Origin: Trichomonas vaginalis G3
Lineage: Eukaryota > Parabasalia > Trichomonadida > Trichomonadidae
DNA: 64,000 bases
Assembly (NCBI RefSeq): GCF_026262505.1
Contig: NC_067204.1
Coordinates: 25,203,300 to 25,267,299 of the forward strand
Direction of reading: 5' to 3'
Both the position numbers and the translations under genes were made by a program. Shown piece after piece: positions 1 through 8,319 of this stretch; position 1 is the stretch's first letter, and every line of letters begins with the position of its first letter. The notes below the pieces were generated by a model. That model saw only the letters and a program-made list of their open reading frames with translations. It was not told the DNA's origin and searched no databases.

Positions 1-645
1 AAAGTCGAAAGATTTACATTCAACGATGCTTTCAAAATTTTCAATCAACAACATTTGTTTACATTTCACAGGCATCAGAAAATCGACGAACATCCACATG
101 AATACGTTGCTCAATATGTTAATCAATTGTGGCATACTGATTTGAAATTTCTGAAGGACGATAACGGTAACCTTCAATATTTAATTTCATTTCTTGATGA
201 CAGAAGCAGATACATTATTTGCTGGGATGTTTTCGATACAAAAGAAATGAAAAATACTGCCAGAGTATTTCGTCACGCAATTGATTTAGTCAAATTAGTT
301 CCACATGGAATTCTCACAGATAATGGAACAGAATTCATTGGAAAAGATTTTGAAGCGGTTTGCCAAGAATTCAATATAAAACATTTCAAAACTCATCCGT
401 ACTCTCCAGAGGAAAATGGAAAAATTGAAAGGAGTTGGGAGACTCTTTTCAAGACAAACCCTGGAGTGAACGTCTTTGAGTTCATCCCCAATGTTGTTTC
501 CCAGTATAATAGGGTATGGAAACACTCCGCATTATTCAAACTCTTTGGGGAGAAATTGACTCCATTTGAGGCCTGGGAAAGAGGCCCCAAATGGACAAAA
601 GATCTCTGCGCTGAACCAGGCTTCGAAAAAAATCTTAGAGATTAA
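1..645 (+). CDS. rve-type integrase, C-terminal part (cut by window edge)
   Basis: The frame is already open at base 1, so the gene starts outside the window. What remains is a DDE integrase core: first Asp in HTDLKFL, second Asp in ILTDNGTEF about 60 residues later, and Glu in SPEENGKIERSWE. The spacing fits the retroviral-type integrase fold (RNase H-like), which joins element DNA ends to a target. It is not closely similar to the Polinton B integrase near 32 kb. It could belong to another Polinton lineage, a Ginger-like DNA transposon or a solo domesticated copy; nothing in the window decides this. An AT-rich spacer follows the stop. Confidence 0.75.
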   Translation, partial: KVERFTFNDAFKIFNQQHLFTFHRHQKIDEHPHEYVAQYVNQLWHTDLKFLKDDNGNLQYLISFLDDRSRYIICWDVFDTKEMKNTARVFRHAIDLVKLVPHGILTDNGTEFIGKDFEAVCQEFNIKHFKTHPYSPEENGKIERSWETLFKTNPGVNVFEFIPNVVSQYNRVWKHSALFKLFGEKLTPFEAWERGPKWTKDLCAEPGFEKNLRD

Positions 646-820
646 CAAATAATTTCAAAAACAAGAAAATTCAAAAAATCACAAAAAGGAAGTTAAGGAA
701 TAAACACTTACATTTATTACATTTGGATTTTTTAAAAAATTCAGTATTATTTTTAGAAATAAGATAATATAGTTCTAAATAAAACAAAGAATGTTAAGAA
801 TGAAGAAGGAATTAGCGGAT
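646..820. other. AT-rich spacer
   Basis: Short AT-rich stretch between the integrase stop and the tandem repeat. I see no gene or RNA signal. Confidence 0.5.
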
Positions 821-1129
821 GCAGCCGAAGCACACTCACAAATTACTCTCAATATCCACTCAAATCATACAAAGTTTTGTCGAATAGTTTGATATAAAGA
901 CAAAAAATTTACAATTTTTAATTAAATCCGAACAATCTTACATATGCAGCTGAAGCACACTCACAAATTACTCTCAATATCCACTCAAATCATACAAAGT
1001 TTTGTCGAATAGTTTGATATAAAGACAAAAAATTTACAATTTTTAATTAAATCCGAACAATCTTACATATGCAGCTGAAGCACACTCACAAATTACTCTC
1101 AATATCCACTCAAATCATACAAAGTTTTA
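821..1129. repeat. 125-bp tandem repeat, about 2.5 copies
   Basis: Units begin with GCAGCYGAAGCACACTCAC at 821, 946 and 1071, which gives an exact 125-bp period. The first unit differs by one base in the opening block. The third unit stops after about 59 bp and the sequence then becomes unrelated AT-rich DNA. No long frame crosses it. It lies between an integrase gene and a hairpin cluster, so it may be a subterminal repeat of the element that owned the integrase. That link is inference. Confidence 0.9.
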
Positions 1130-1391
1130 TATTTTCATTTTATTGTTTCTTAATAAAGAATTTACTTTAATATTCTTAATTGTTTTCTTTTTTATATTTA
1201 ATTTTTGATATCTATTTTAAAAAACTTATACAAATTCGAGTCAGCTAATAATTGAATTGAAAAAATAAAAAGAAAACATATAATTTTTAATCCGTCTAAT
1301 TGAATAAGCAATATTATAAATATTATGTTAAACGGTTAATTTTTTCTCAAAAAAATTATTTCGAATTTCCGAAATTTTTGACATTTTGGCT

Positions 1392-1572
1392 GAGAACTAT
1401 GGTCTGCGAGGTACATAGATAGAATCAGTACCTCGCAGACTATAGTTCTCTATATGGCGCCGAAAATTTTTTGGTGAAATGTCGTCGCATTTCACCAAAA
1501 ATTTTTCGGCGCCATAGGAAGAATTGGAGGGTGTGAGATACTATTACATGCTATAGTACTCACACCCTCCAA
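1392..1572. repeat. Three consecutive long hairpins
   Basis: Three unrelated inverted repeats stand side by side. Hairpin 1 is 1392-1450: 23-bp arms, one mismatch, 13-nt loop. Hairpin 2 is 1453-1516: about 29-bp arms around GGCGCCG and GGTGAAATG, one mismatch, tiny loop. Hairpin 3 is 1524-1572: about 20-bp arms around GGAGGGTGTGAG with a one-base bulge. They are separated by only 2 and 7 bases. The arms are nearly perfect, so the structure is young or kept. Possible roles are a foldback or terminal structure of a mobile element, or a hairpin-RNA source. No flanking duplication was identified. Confidence 0.9.
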
Positions 1573-2130
1573 CTCCCAATCAAAATCGCATAAAATTTGC
1601 TACTTATCTTCAGATTACCTCCCATTATAAAATATATCATTGCTATCTCATCGTACTATATTTCCACCCTATTGTATTTAAAAATATAAAATTTTTTGAT
1701 AATATATTTTTATATCTTGAATTTTCAAACAATATATTCGCAGATAATATAATGGGAAACCTATCTCAACCTAGCCTTAAAATACCAAACTCCTGCTTGC
1801 ATTCTCACTCACAAATATTAAACATCCATCTCCAAAAAACTAAATTCTTCACAATTTTTTTAAAATTGAGAACATAAAAAACGTATGCATTCAATAATTT
1901 AAGATACTAACAAATATTAAAAACTTCAAAATATCAGATATTAACGTTTTTCAATTAAAAAAATATCATTTTGCTTTTCAATTCGAACATAAATCTTAAA
2001 TATTTTTAATTAATATCTGATTTACAGCATTATTATCCATTTATAAATCTGACAAATAAATGACAAAACCATCAGAAATAGTGTCAGTTTTTGTCAAAAG
2101 TGAAGTCACGCTATTTTTCATGCACAACAC
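1573..2130. other. AT-rich intergenic stretch
   Basis: No open frame of note, no RNA gene and no clear repeat. The left edge of the sequence shared with Polinton B lies at about 2130, marked by the start of identity at ATGTCAAATGACG. No terminal repeat is visible on this side. Confidence 0.5.
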
Positions 2131-2358
2131 ATGTCAAATGACGCTGCGTTAGGTTTGCCACCATGGTATGCAAATATGAGATGGAAAGAGTTTTATACAA
2201 ACCCTGAAGTGGGATATAAACAACTTTATGCAGATGACGCGAACACAGGAGTTGACCCAGAATATGTTTTCTACCAGAGGAGAAACAGAATGTATGAGCT
2301 CCAGTTAAAGAATGCTATGGAACTCAACAGGAAACGTAAGAGACTAGGCGGACATTAG
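2131..2358 (+). CDS. Small Polinton protein, partial copy
   Basis: Reads as 75 residues and is identical in protein sequence to the C-terminal part of the 120-residue ORF at 29093-29455 in Polinton B. It has a central WYANMRWKEFYTNPEVGYK stretch, many Tyr residues and a basic KRKRLGG tail. No enzyme motif is visible. The element sequence begins here, so this is the edge of the surviving element. It sits 18 bases before the next ORF on the same strand. Function is unknown; position beside virion genes suggests a structural or assembly role (inference). Confidence 0.6.
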   Translation: MSNDAALGLPPWYANMRWKEFYTNPEVGYKQLYADDANTGVDPEYVFYQRRNRMYELQLKNAMELNRKRKRLGGH

Positions 2359-2376
2359 ATTTTTACATATAGTAAA

Positions 2377-2610
2377 ATGGGTTTCTTCAGTAAGATAGGA
2401 AACTTCTTTCGAAATGTTGGAAGAGGTATATGGAATGGAATAAAATCTGTCGGAAGAGGAGTATGGAACGGTGTCAAAAATATTGGTAAAAGAGTAGGTC
2501 AGTTTGTTGGTATTATACCTAAAGACCCTGAACCAGAAGAACAAGCTCCTGTAATACAACAGCCTGAACCTGCACCACAGTCAAGTTGGCAACCACAACC
2601 GGTATATTAA
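2377..2610 (+). CDS. Small Gly-rich amphipathic protein
   Basis: 77 residues. Residues 1-45 are a repeating pattern of GRGIWNGIKSVGRG type with aromatic and aliphatic residues spaced by Gly and Lys, as in membrane-active amphipathic helices. Residues 48-77 are a Pro/Gln/Glu tail. A cousin lies at 29474-29716 in Polinton B. The gene is preceded by TTTTTACATATAGTAAAATG. By analogy with adenovirus protein VI and lytic peptides of other capsid-bearing elements it may be a membrane-active minor virion component. That is inference from composition only; I do not recognise a named family. Confidence 0.7.
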   Translation: MGFFSKIGNFFRNVGRGIWNGIKSVGRGVWNGVKNIGKRVGQFVGIIPKDPEPEEQAPVIQQPEPAPQSSWQPQPVY

Positions 2611-2614
2611 AAAG

Positions 2615-3463
2615 TTATATTTTTATCGTTCGATAGTAGTTGTATATGAAACTAAGTTCTAAGTAAAACGCATGGTATAATGGAATTATTCTTTTTCTTC
2701 CATCTGTAGTAAACCATACTTGAAAGTCTGAAATACTTCCACTTGGTGGTTCGTATAACTTTGTAGGTTTTTCGTAAAAGTCATTTGCCAAGCATAAGAA
2801 AGAGTTTTGGGCGCCAGAAAATGAAGCATGAACAATAATAGCATCTGGGTCGAAAACATCTTTAAATAAATATGGTTCATCTCTTGCATATCGACTGTAG
2901 ATATTTGCTAAAGGAGGTTCAACTTTCTGATTTAACATTCTTTGCAAATAATACCATGACATTGCAGTGAATTCTGTATATATTTGTTCGTCTTTATTTG
3001 GATTGTCTTCGTAGATTTGAAATGACACTTGTGAATTTTGTTTGTCATATACAATTCTCACATAAAGTGTGCTATCGGTATTCGCATATTCATCAGCATA
3101 TTTTGCATAACATGAATTTATTTTATCTTCTATATTTTTTAATGCAGTCTGTAGAGAAGATGAGAGGTCAACTTGTATTAGCTCAATTTCTTCCCACATT
3201 TTTCGTTGCCCTTCAGATGTATAATCTATATGAAACCTTACAATAAATGGAAAACTTTTATCTTCTACAGACACAAACTTTATTCTTCGAAAGCCAATAG
3301 CTTTTGTGACAGATGGGTCTCTTAACCATCTTAATGGGTAGTCAAAACGATAGCCTTCATGCTTTACGGTATCTGTCTCAAACTTTTGACCGACATTAGT
3401 AAAAAGTTCATCTAATGGTTTAGTTGTAGCAACTCTAGAATTTTCTTTTTCTATTGGAAGCAT
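2615..3463 (-). CDS. Penton-like minor capsid protein P1 (variable middle)
   Basis: 282 residues, converging on the small protein with 4 bases between stops. Residues 1-62 and about 197-282 are nearly identical to the copy at 29721-30569, while the middle is strongly different. The N-terminal YRFDYPLRWL and the C-terminal AIIVHASFSG followed by a beta-rich tail resemble P2 (7381-8238) in layout. Compact beta-rich proteins of about 250-290 residues beside a double-jelly-roll capsid are usually the penton of Polintons, so I call it penton-like. It could instead be a spike or another minor capsid protein. A divergent small ORF starts 18 bases upstream. Confidence 0.55.
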   Translation of the reverse strand: MLPIEKENSRVATTKPLDELFTNVGQKFETDTVKHEGYRFDYPLRWLRDPSVTKAIGFRRIKFVSVEDKSFPFIVRFHIDYTSEGQRKMWEEIELIQVDLSSSLQTALKNIEDKINSCYAKYADEYANTDSTLYVRIVYDKQNSQVSFQIYEDNPNKDEQIYTEFTAMSWYYLQRMLNQKVEPPLANIYSRYARDEPYLFKDVFDPDAIIVHASFSGAQNSFLCLANDFYEKPTKLYEPPSGSISDFQVWFTTDGRKRIIPLYHAFYLELSFIYNYYRTIKI

Positions 3464-3481
3464 ATTTTATCTATAATAAAA

Positions 3482-3646
3482 ATGTCAAATGAAACAGCGT
3501 CTATGAGAGAAATACAACACAACCGACAACTCATTATGCAAGCTCTAAATAAGAACACAACAGTTAGTATACATATATTGTGTACGGAGGCAGTGCGAGC
3601 CTCCTTACCCATTATATGTGAATTTGACACTTTACAAAACCGTTAA
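3482..3646 (+). CDS. Small ORF, head shared with Polinton B
   Basis: 54 residues starting MSNETASMREIQHNRQ. The first 27 codons match the 50-residue ORF at 30588-30740 closely, and after AACACAACA the two sequences are unrelated. In Polinton B this little ORF overlaps the start of the tail-fibre gene; in Polinton A the fibre genes are absent and other DNA follows. It is transcribed divergently from P1 with an 18-base spacer. Function is unknown; it may be a leader or adaptor for the fibre gene. Confidence 0.5.
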   Translation: MSNETASMREIQHNRQLIMQALNKNTTVSIHILCTEAVRASLPIICEFDTLQNR

Positions 3647-3761
3647 CGTATATTTTACAACACAAACACCAACTTAACCTTAAATATTTATAAAGCCACC
3701 AACCACTTCACCTCACTAACGTTTTCACAAACGACTTCACTACTGTAAAAAATAAACGTTC
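3569..3761. other. Module junction with a short hairpin
   Basis: Identity with Polinton B ends at about 3568. The following DNA holds a hairpin with stem GGAGGC/GCCTCC at 3586-3604 (7-nt loop) and an AACCGTTAACG stretch at 3638-3648 that resembles a Myb-type site. No gene besides the tail of the small ORF. Confidence 0.5.
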
Positions 3762-4088
3762 TCACTTACAAAAGTATTGCAACTCCTCCCATTGCTGTGC
3801 TTCACACAATACTTCATATTCTTCAGTATCGCTGCTGTCGCTCCAATCGTCAGAGTCAAAGTCACTGTCAAAATAAATGTTAGTAAGTTTTGACAAAGCT
3901 AATGAAACACGTTTACCGTTTGTATCGTATGCTTGTATAAACTTTCCATTCTTCATTCCTTCATAAACGCTCAAACTAACTTTACCCTTTCTCCCTCGTA
4001 TCTGATAGAATGTATTTTCACGAGGAACGAAGAACAAGTTCTTGAACTCATGATCGTTGTAGTTTGTTATCTCAATAGTTTTCGTCAT
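3762..4088 (-). CDS. Acidic-tailed Polinton protein, unknown
   Basis: 108 residues. Residues 1-70 are mixed alpha/beta-like with a basic GRKGKVSLSVYEG patch. Residues 73-92 are a Ser/Asp/Glu run (DSDFDSDDWSDSSD) that could be a phosphorylation target or a basic-partner binding tail. The upstream region on the minus strand is T-rich with TTTTTATATAAATG, matching the element's start-site pattern. I do not recognise the family. Confidence 0.6.
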   Translation of the reverse strand: MTKTIEITNYNDHEFKNLFFVPRENTFYQIRGRKGKVSLSVYEGMKNGKFIQAYDTNGKRVSLALSKLTNIYFDSDFDSDDWSDSSDTEEYEVLCEAQQWEELQYFCK

Positions 4089-4240
4089 TTATATAAAAAT
4101 AAAATAAAAAATAAACTTAAAAATTAATGATATCACCACCCTCACACGTATGAAAACATAGCACAAAAATAAATTTAGGTGAAGTGGTGAAATCTCACCT
4201 CTTTTTTCACCTGTTTTTTCACCCTGTTGAATTCATTGCT
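4089..4240. other. Short spacer with GGTGAA direct repeats
   Basis: Contains repeated TTCACC/GGTGAA words (for example 4181-4225). No gene visible. Confidence 0.4.
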
Positions 4241-4477
4241 TTATAACTCTCTTCCTTTCTCCAACTCTTCTAACTTCTTCTTAAGTTCAGCAATGTTGTC
4301 CTCATGAAGTTTAATCTTTCTCAAAATTCCTTCTTTATCTAATGGTTGCTTTATCTTTCTAAACTGAACTCTACCATCCTTCATAGTATGAATGTAAAAA
4401 CCTTCTGGAATAGTTCCTGATTTAATGTATTCTACCAAAAACTTTTGTTTCATTGCTTCAGTGACTTTATTTGTCAT
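4241..4477 (-). CDS. Small charged coiled-coil protein
   Basis: 78 residues from the first ATG; an alternative TTG three codons earlier is less likely because AATTTTTATTTGATTGAAATG precedes the ATG. It contains GFYIHTMKDGRVQFRK, then a Lys/Glu coiled coil. The core resembles PFYYVSQSKDGKIYVRK in the protein at 6628-7062, so the two are probably distant relatives. Function is unknown. Confidence 0.6.
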   Translation of the reverse strand: MTNKVTEAMKQKFLVEYIKSGTIPEGFYIHTMKDGRVQFRKIKQPLDKEGILRKIKLHEDNIAELKKKLEELEKGREL

Positions 4478-4525
4478 TTCAATCAAATAAAAATTTTAAT
4501 ATTAAATAAAAATAACGTTATTTTT

Positions 4526-4996
4526 TCAGTAAGGAAACGCAGGAGTTTTACGATTTATTTGAGGAGTAGGTTCTGGTTTAAATGTTGGAGTCGGTTTAGG
4601 AGTTGACTTTTGAACAGGAGTTTGTACTTCCATAGGTTCAGGAGTCATTGAAGGTTTTGCTTGTGAAGGCGTTGGTTTTGACGTTGGTTTTGGCGAAGGT
4701 GTTGGAGTTTGTTTAACTTCAGCTACTTCAGTATTATTTACAACATTTGCTTTATTTCTTTTCAACATCATAACTGCTCCTGCTGTAGCTAGCAAACCTA
4801 GTGGGAGACCATATCTTATATAAGGACTTGACCAAATGCTATTTTTGACAGGAGCTGGTGGAACACCTAACCTTGGTGAGACTGCTCTTTGCCATTGTGC
4901 AGCTCGTAAGAAATATTCAAGAGGTGCTCCATAATCGTTTGGTAAAGTTTGTTTCATAGATGGTGAAGGTTCACGAGAGCTTGATGAAGAACTCAT
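4526..4996 (-). CDS. Single-pass membrane protein with Pro/Thr-rich tail
   Basis: 156 residues. The N-terminal 15 residues are Ser-rich. One clear hydrophobic segment lies at about 61-78 (GLPLGLLATAGAVMM) followed by KRNK. The C-terminal half is a Pro/Thr/Lys repeat (TPTPSPKPTSKPTPS). Such a layout fits a virion-membrane or host-membrane anchor with an extended stalk. It directly precedes the capsid gene on the same strand with a 29-base gap to that gene's stop, so both may be expressed late together (inference). Confidence 0.65.
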   Translation of the reverse strand: MSSSSSSREPSPSMKQTLPNDYGAPLEYFLRAAQWQRAVSPRLGVPPAPVKNSIWSSPYIRYGLPLGLLATAGAVMMLKRNKANVVNNTEVAEVKQTPTPSPKPTSKPTPSQAKPSMTPEPMEVQTPVQKSTPKPTPTFKPEPTPQINRKTPAFPY

Positions 4997-5025
4997 TTAT
5001 AAGCTTTAAAATAAACGTTCATCCT

Positions 5026-6600
5026 TTATTCCTCACCGTCGTCCGTAGCTAAGTTATAGTCATCTAATCTTATTATTGGGATTCCATTAGCACGCACCTG
5101 AATGGCAAAGCAACAATCCCTCATAAATCCAATAAGTGGCTTTGGTACATTTTCAGTTGCTAGTTCAATAGGTCCTTTAACAGACAATTTGTATGTTATT
5201 GGAGCAGTAGATGTTTGACCTTGCTGGAAGCAAAAGTCCACTTCTGTTGGAAAACCACATAAGAAATGTGTGTTGTCATAGCTATCCCATTTATGTTCCA
5301 CACTACCATCATCCACCAATGACCTCATAACATCTTCATTAAATCCTATCATATCATTGTTTGTATTGCAGGCGTTCGCAACCATTTCATAAAATACAGG
5401 TCCATATGATTTTTCGGGTTCTGCAGGCATATTTCCATAAGCTCCCATGGAAAGCTGAAGATATTTAAACTTAGGGTTCTCAAAATTAACATAATAGTTG
5501 TCTTTCTTTCTAAATAGTGCCCAAATACTTTTAACATTAATAGGCGTATAAGCTGCTGTAAATGTTGCACTTGAACTATCTGTATTCTTTGAGAATGAAC
5601 CGTCCATAGGAATCCAATCCATAACTTTAACAGGAAAACATAAAGCCTCGTTTGTATAATGTTCTACAAGTTCTGTATAAATGTTAGGGTCTAAAGAGAA
5701 TGACTTTGGATGAATAAAACATTCATTAAAATCCATCTTTGTTCGAAATAGTTGCTGGGTTACAGTTGTAATAGTAACTGTTCCACTAGCTTCTACTGAC
5801 TTCGTTATCATAGTGAATGGTTCATTCCATGGAACAAATTTATTTGTCGGTGGATTTGAATCTGAAGCAAATGCAACTTTAAGAGTTGGATTGAAAGCAA
5901 TGATATCATTTACAGATATAGATGTGCATTGTAAGGCGTCGCTACTGAACTTTACTTTAAGCTGAATGTTTCCTGCAAAAGCTGGAATAAATCGAATAGC
6001 TTCTAATGGAAGGAATCTTCTAACAGGAATTCTTAAACGAAGCTTAAAATCAAATGATTTTCCTGCTGTAATTGGACCACTAACAATTTGTCCTGTTCTG
6101 CATGTTCCCGAATGACTCCATACATCTTCATGTCGAGTCTTTGAGAAAACATCTACTTTCTTTATTTGTTCGGTAGTTTGTGAGTTTGAAGTTATATATG
6201 CTTCTTCTCTTGCGTTGTCTTGAGAATATACGATACGACCATTTGCAAGGATTTGATATCCAGCAACTGCATAGAAAGCGTCATCGAAACCAATCCAAAA
6301 TCCTGGTGGGTTTGTTTTATTGGAACCTGAACCAATTTCTTTATCTACAATAAATTGACCTTCCATTTTATACGTAATGAATGTATTGTAAAGGTCCAAC
6401 ATATTTTCACCAGGAGGTGAGAGATTGAATGTTACCCATGTGTTATCTTTAGCAGTTCCAGGTTGTGATGGAATCTTTGCGTCAGAATATTTTCTATTAG
6501 TGTCACCAATTTGAACTGCATTGTCTATGATATCGAAATATGAGCGAATCTGATGAATATGCTCTGCTGGAGTAAATTCGTTTAGCTGTTCGTTCTGCAT
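5026..6600 (-). CDS. Polinton major capsid protein, double-jelly-roll-like
   Basis: 524 residues, in the usual size range for Polinton major capsid proteins. It is beta-rich with no enzyme motif. The FDFKLRLRIPVRRFLPLEA stretch at about 184-202 followed by IPAFAGNIQLKVKF looks like the end of a first jelly roll, and a second beta-rich half follows. Early residues WIGFDDAFYAVAGYQILANG fit a capsid strand-loop pattern. Its place between a membrane protein and small charged proteins, in an element with polB, supports the call. The minus-strand leader holds TTTTTATCTGAAGTAAATAC before the ATG. The ORF looks whole. Confidence 0.75.
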   Translation of the reverse strand: MQNEQLNEFTPAEHIHQIRSYFDIIDNAVQIGDTNRKYSDAKIPSQPGTAKDNTWVTFNLSPPGENMLDLYNTFITYKMEGQFIVDKEIGSGSNKTNPPGFWIGFDDAFYAVAGYQILANGRIVYSQDNAREEAYITSNSQTTEQIKKVDVFSKTRHEDVWSHSGTCRTGQIVSGPITAGKSFDFKLRLRIPVRRFLPLEAIRFIPAFAGNIQLKVKFSSDALQCTSISVNDIIAFNPTLKVAFASDSNPPTNKFVPWNEPFTMITKSVEASGTVTITTVTQQLFRTKMDFNECFIHPKSFSLDPNIYTELVEHYTNEALCFPVKVMDWIPMDGSFSKNTDSSSATFTAAYTPINVKSIWALFRKKDNYYVNFENPKFKYLQLSMGAYGNMPAEPEKSYGPVFYEMVANACNTNNDMIGFNEDVMRSLVDDGSVEHKWDSYDNTHFLCGFPTEVDFCFQQGQTSTAPITYKLSVKGPIELATENVPKPLIGFMRDCCFAIQVRANGIPIIRLDDYNLATDDGEE

Positions 6601-6627
6601 GTATTTACTTCAGATAAAAATATCTAT

Positions 6628-7062
6628 TTACTTCATTATTCTCACTCTTCTTCTTGGCATTCGTGGTGGAAGTTGTTTCTTGACATTTTCAATGAACTGT
6701 ACATTCTCTTTTGTCTCAACTTCTTTCACTGGCGGGTCAGGATTCTTTGACTCGGTTTGTTTTTCAATGAAATTCACGAACTTTGCAATAAGCTCTTGGT
6801 TCGTTATTGAAAGTACATCTGGCTTCTTTTCTTCTGGTTCTATTGACTTTTCAGTTTGAATAGAAGGTTTTATATGGACTTCGTGGACTTCACCCTTGCC
6901 ATACACCTTAATGTTGTCGCTTTCTGCATTCGCTAATGGAACCTTTCTTTTTCTTACATATATTTTACCATCTTTACTCTGACTTACGTAATAGAAAGGA
7001 TGTTGTATTCCTCTTGCGTCATTTAATATAATAGACTCTCGCTCTGATTTTGACAAGCTCAT
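6628..7062 (-). CDS. Charged Polinton protein, unknown
   Basis: 144 residues. Residues 17-45 contain PFYYVSQSKDGKIYVRKRKVPL, shared in outline with the 78-residue protein at 4241-4477. The middle is Glu/Lys-rich and the end is basic (RMPRRRVRIMK). The ORF degraded around 33.4-34.0 kb in Polinton B has the same opening theme. A nucleic-acid or capsid-internal role is plausible from the basic tail, but nothing proves it. The start is 46 bases from the divergent basic-protein gene. Confidence 0.6.
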   Translation of the reverse strand: MSLSKSERESIILNDARGIQHPFYYVSQSKDGKIYVRKRKVPLANAESDNIKVYGKGEVHEVHIKPSIQTEKSIEPEEKKPDVLSITNQELIAKFVNFIEKQTESKNPDPPVKEVETKENVQFIENVKKQLPPRMPRRRVRIMK

Positions 7063-7107
7063 TTTACATCGGTTAAAGTTTTAATTTTGTTTTTTATCTG
7101 CAGTCAA

Positions 7108-7356
7108 ATGACTCAGACAAGCCCTACGGACAAGACCCAAGGGGTCATAGATGTTGAAGCATTGAAGAAAGAAATTCGTGAGCAAATTTTATCCGAACTG
7201 AAGGAACAAAAACAAGAACAAAAGCCAGAGAGACCAAAGAGAAAACTTAGTGAAAAACAACTTGCTGCATTAGCTGCTGGAAGACAGAAGAACCCACGTT
7301 TGCTGGCGAAAAAAGCTAGAGAAGAAGCTAAAGAAGCTGAAGCAAAGAAAGAGTAA
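7108..7356 (+). CDS. Small Lys/Ala-rich basic protein
   Basis: 82 residues from MTQTSPTDK; seven codons of open frame lie upstream, but TTTTTTATCTGCAGTCAAATG places the shared start-site motif just before this ATG. The protein is helical and charged: EALKKEIREQILSELKEQK, then a basic RPKRKLSEKQLAALAAGRQK and a Lys/Ala/Glu tail. It resembles a core or DNA-binding basic virion protein in composition. No named family recognised. Confidence 0.6.
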   Translation: MTQTSPTDKTQGVIDVEALKKEIREQILSELKEQKQEQKPERPKRKLSEKQLAALAAGRQKNPRLLAKKAREEAKEAEAKKE

Positions 7357-7363
7357 ATGGTTT

Positions 7364-7383
7364 ATTTTTATCCGAATTAAATG
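7364..7383 (+). promoter_or_regulatory. Element-type start-site motif before P2
   Basis: TTTTTATCC followed 7 bases later by AAATG. The same arrangement precedes many ORFs in both Polintons, for example near 7090, 12773, 28120 and 29080 on the plus strand and before the minus-strand genes starting at 6600 and 4477. Confidence 0.55.
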
Positions 7384-8238
7384 TATAGACAAATACCTTT
7401 ATCTGTTGCGTTCAGTAGTGAAAACCCTGACGTCAAAATAAAGGGGAACAGAGTAACGTTTAAGTTTCCAACAGACTGGATTGTGAACATAAATGAAGAG
7501 AAGTACATTGGCATAACATCTATGTATATAACACGTGCTTTCAGAAAGGTTGACTTTATACTTCAAGTCGAGATAGAAAATGACGAACAGTCTTTAAGCG
7601 CCCAAAACATTCACATATACAAATACTTTAAAGACGATACAACATTGTTGCAATGTATGATTTCATTTAATGAGATGTTCGAGAAAAAGTTCAACATTGA
7701 AGTACAAACTTTACAGCCTTTACGTGAGTTTCTTGCACAACTGAAAGAAGAAGGTAGTCGGCCACAACTTATAGACTTTCATTATGAATTTAATGAAAAT
7801 GAAGATGGAACTCATGACTGTCAGTTTGTTATATATTCACCATTCAATGAAGTAGCTAAAAAGAAAGAAAATCCATTACGTATAAGATTTCAAATCTCTG
7901 AACCAAGTGATGATTTCAAGAATGTTTTCAATTATGATGCAATGCTTCCGAGGAAAAATGAATTTTCAATGATTGTAACACCTGGCATTTGGGATAGAAA
8001 GCAAGCTATATTATATTCAAACTTAAGTAAGGGAGTTGAAAATGAGTTCATTGGTCATACAAGAACTTCACCACTTCCTAACCCTAAATACTATAAATTA
8101 ACTGGCTTCAATCGTGAGTTTTGGATAGACATGTTCTCCACTCATGACCATAACTGCCCAGTGTTCTTACCTCCAGACCATAAGGACTGTCTCTACATTG
8201 AAGCACAACTCTTAAACTCTACCATCGCAGTATTGTAA
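7381..8238 (+). CDS. Penton-like minor capsid protein P2
   Basis: 285 residues, beta-rich, no enzyme motif. VTFKFPTDWIVNI near residue 25 parallels the N-terminal YRFDYPLRWL of P1. The C-terminal AILYSNLSKGVENEFIG, a YYKLTG strand and FWIDMFSTHDHNCPVF follow the order seen in pentons of Polinton-like viruses: YSN/D, then a Gly turn, then a final strand with a turn. That family comparison is from memory and not tested. P1 and P2 would then be paralogs with separate places on the particle. The ORF looks whole and ends facing the polB remnant. Confidence 0.55.
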   Translation: MYRQIPLSVAFSSENPDVKIKGNRVTFKFPTDWIVNINEEKYIGITSMYITRAFRKVDFILQVEIENDEQSLSAQNIHIYKYFKDDTTLLQCMISFNEMFEKKFNIEVQTLQPLREFLAQLKEEGSRPQLIDFHYEFNENEDGTHDCQFVIYSPFNEVAKKKENPLRIRFQISEPSDDFKNVFNYDAMLPRKNEFSMIVTPGIWDRKQAILYSNLSKGVENEFIGHTRTSPLPNPKYYKLTGFNREFWIDMFSTHDHNCPVFLPPDHKDCLYIEAQLLNSTIAVL

Positions 8239-8248
8239 ATGACCACAT

Positions 8249-8273
8249 GGGCTTCGCCCTTGCCGCTAGCGGC
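8249..8273. terminator. Twin GC palindromes between convergent genes
   Basis: GGGCTTCGCCC (8249-8259) and GCCGCTAGCGGC (8262-8273) lie back to back between the stop of P2 and the stop of the polB remnant. GC-rich hairpins in AT-rich spacer between convergent genes could end or process transcripts. This is inference; similar short GC palindromes also occur at element ends here. Confidence 0.4.
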
Positions 8274-8319
8274 TTATTTTTATCACGAATGACCTCATTG
8301 CTGACAAAAATAAATGACC

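Noticed and set aside
1-645. Integrase at the window start as the missing integrase of Polinton A
   Set aside because: About 1.5 kb of unrelated repeats separates it from the element, and its sequence differs from the Polinton B integrase.
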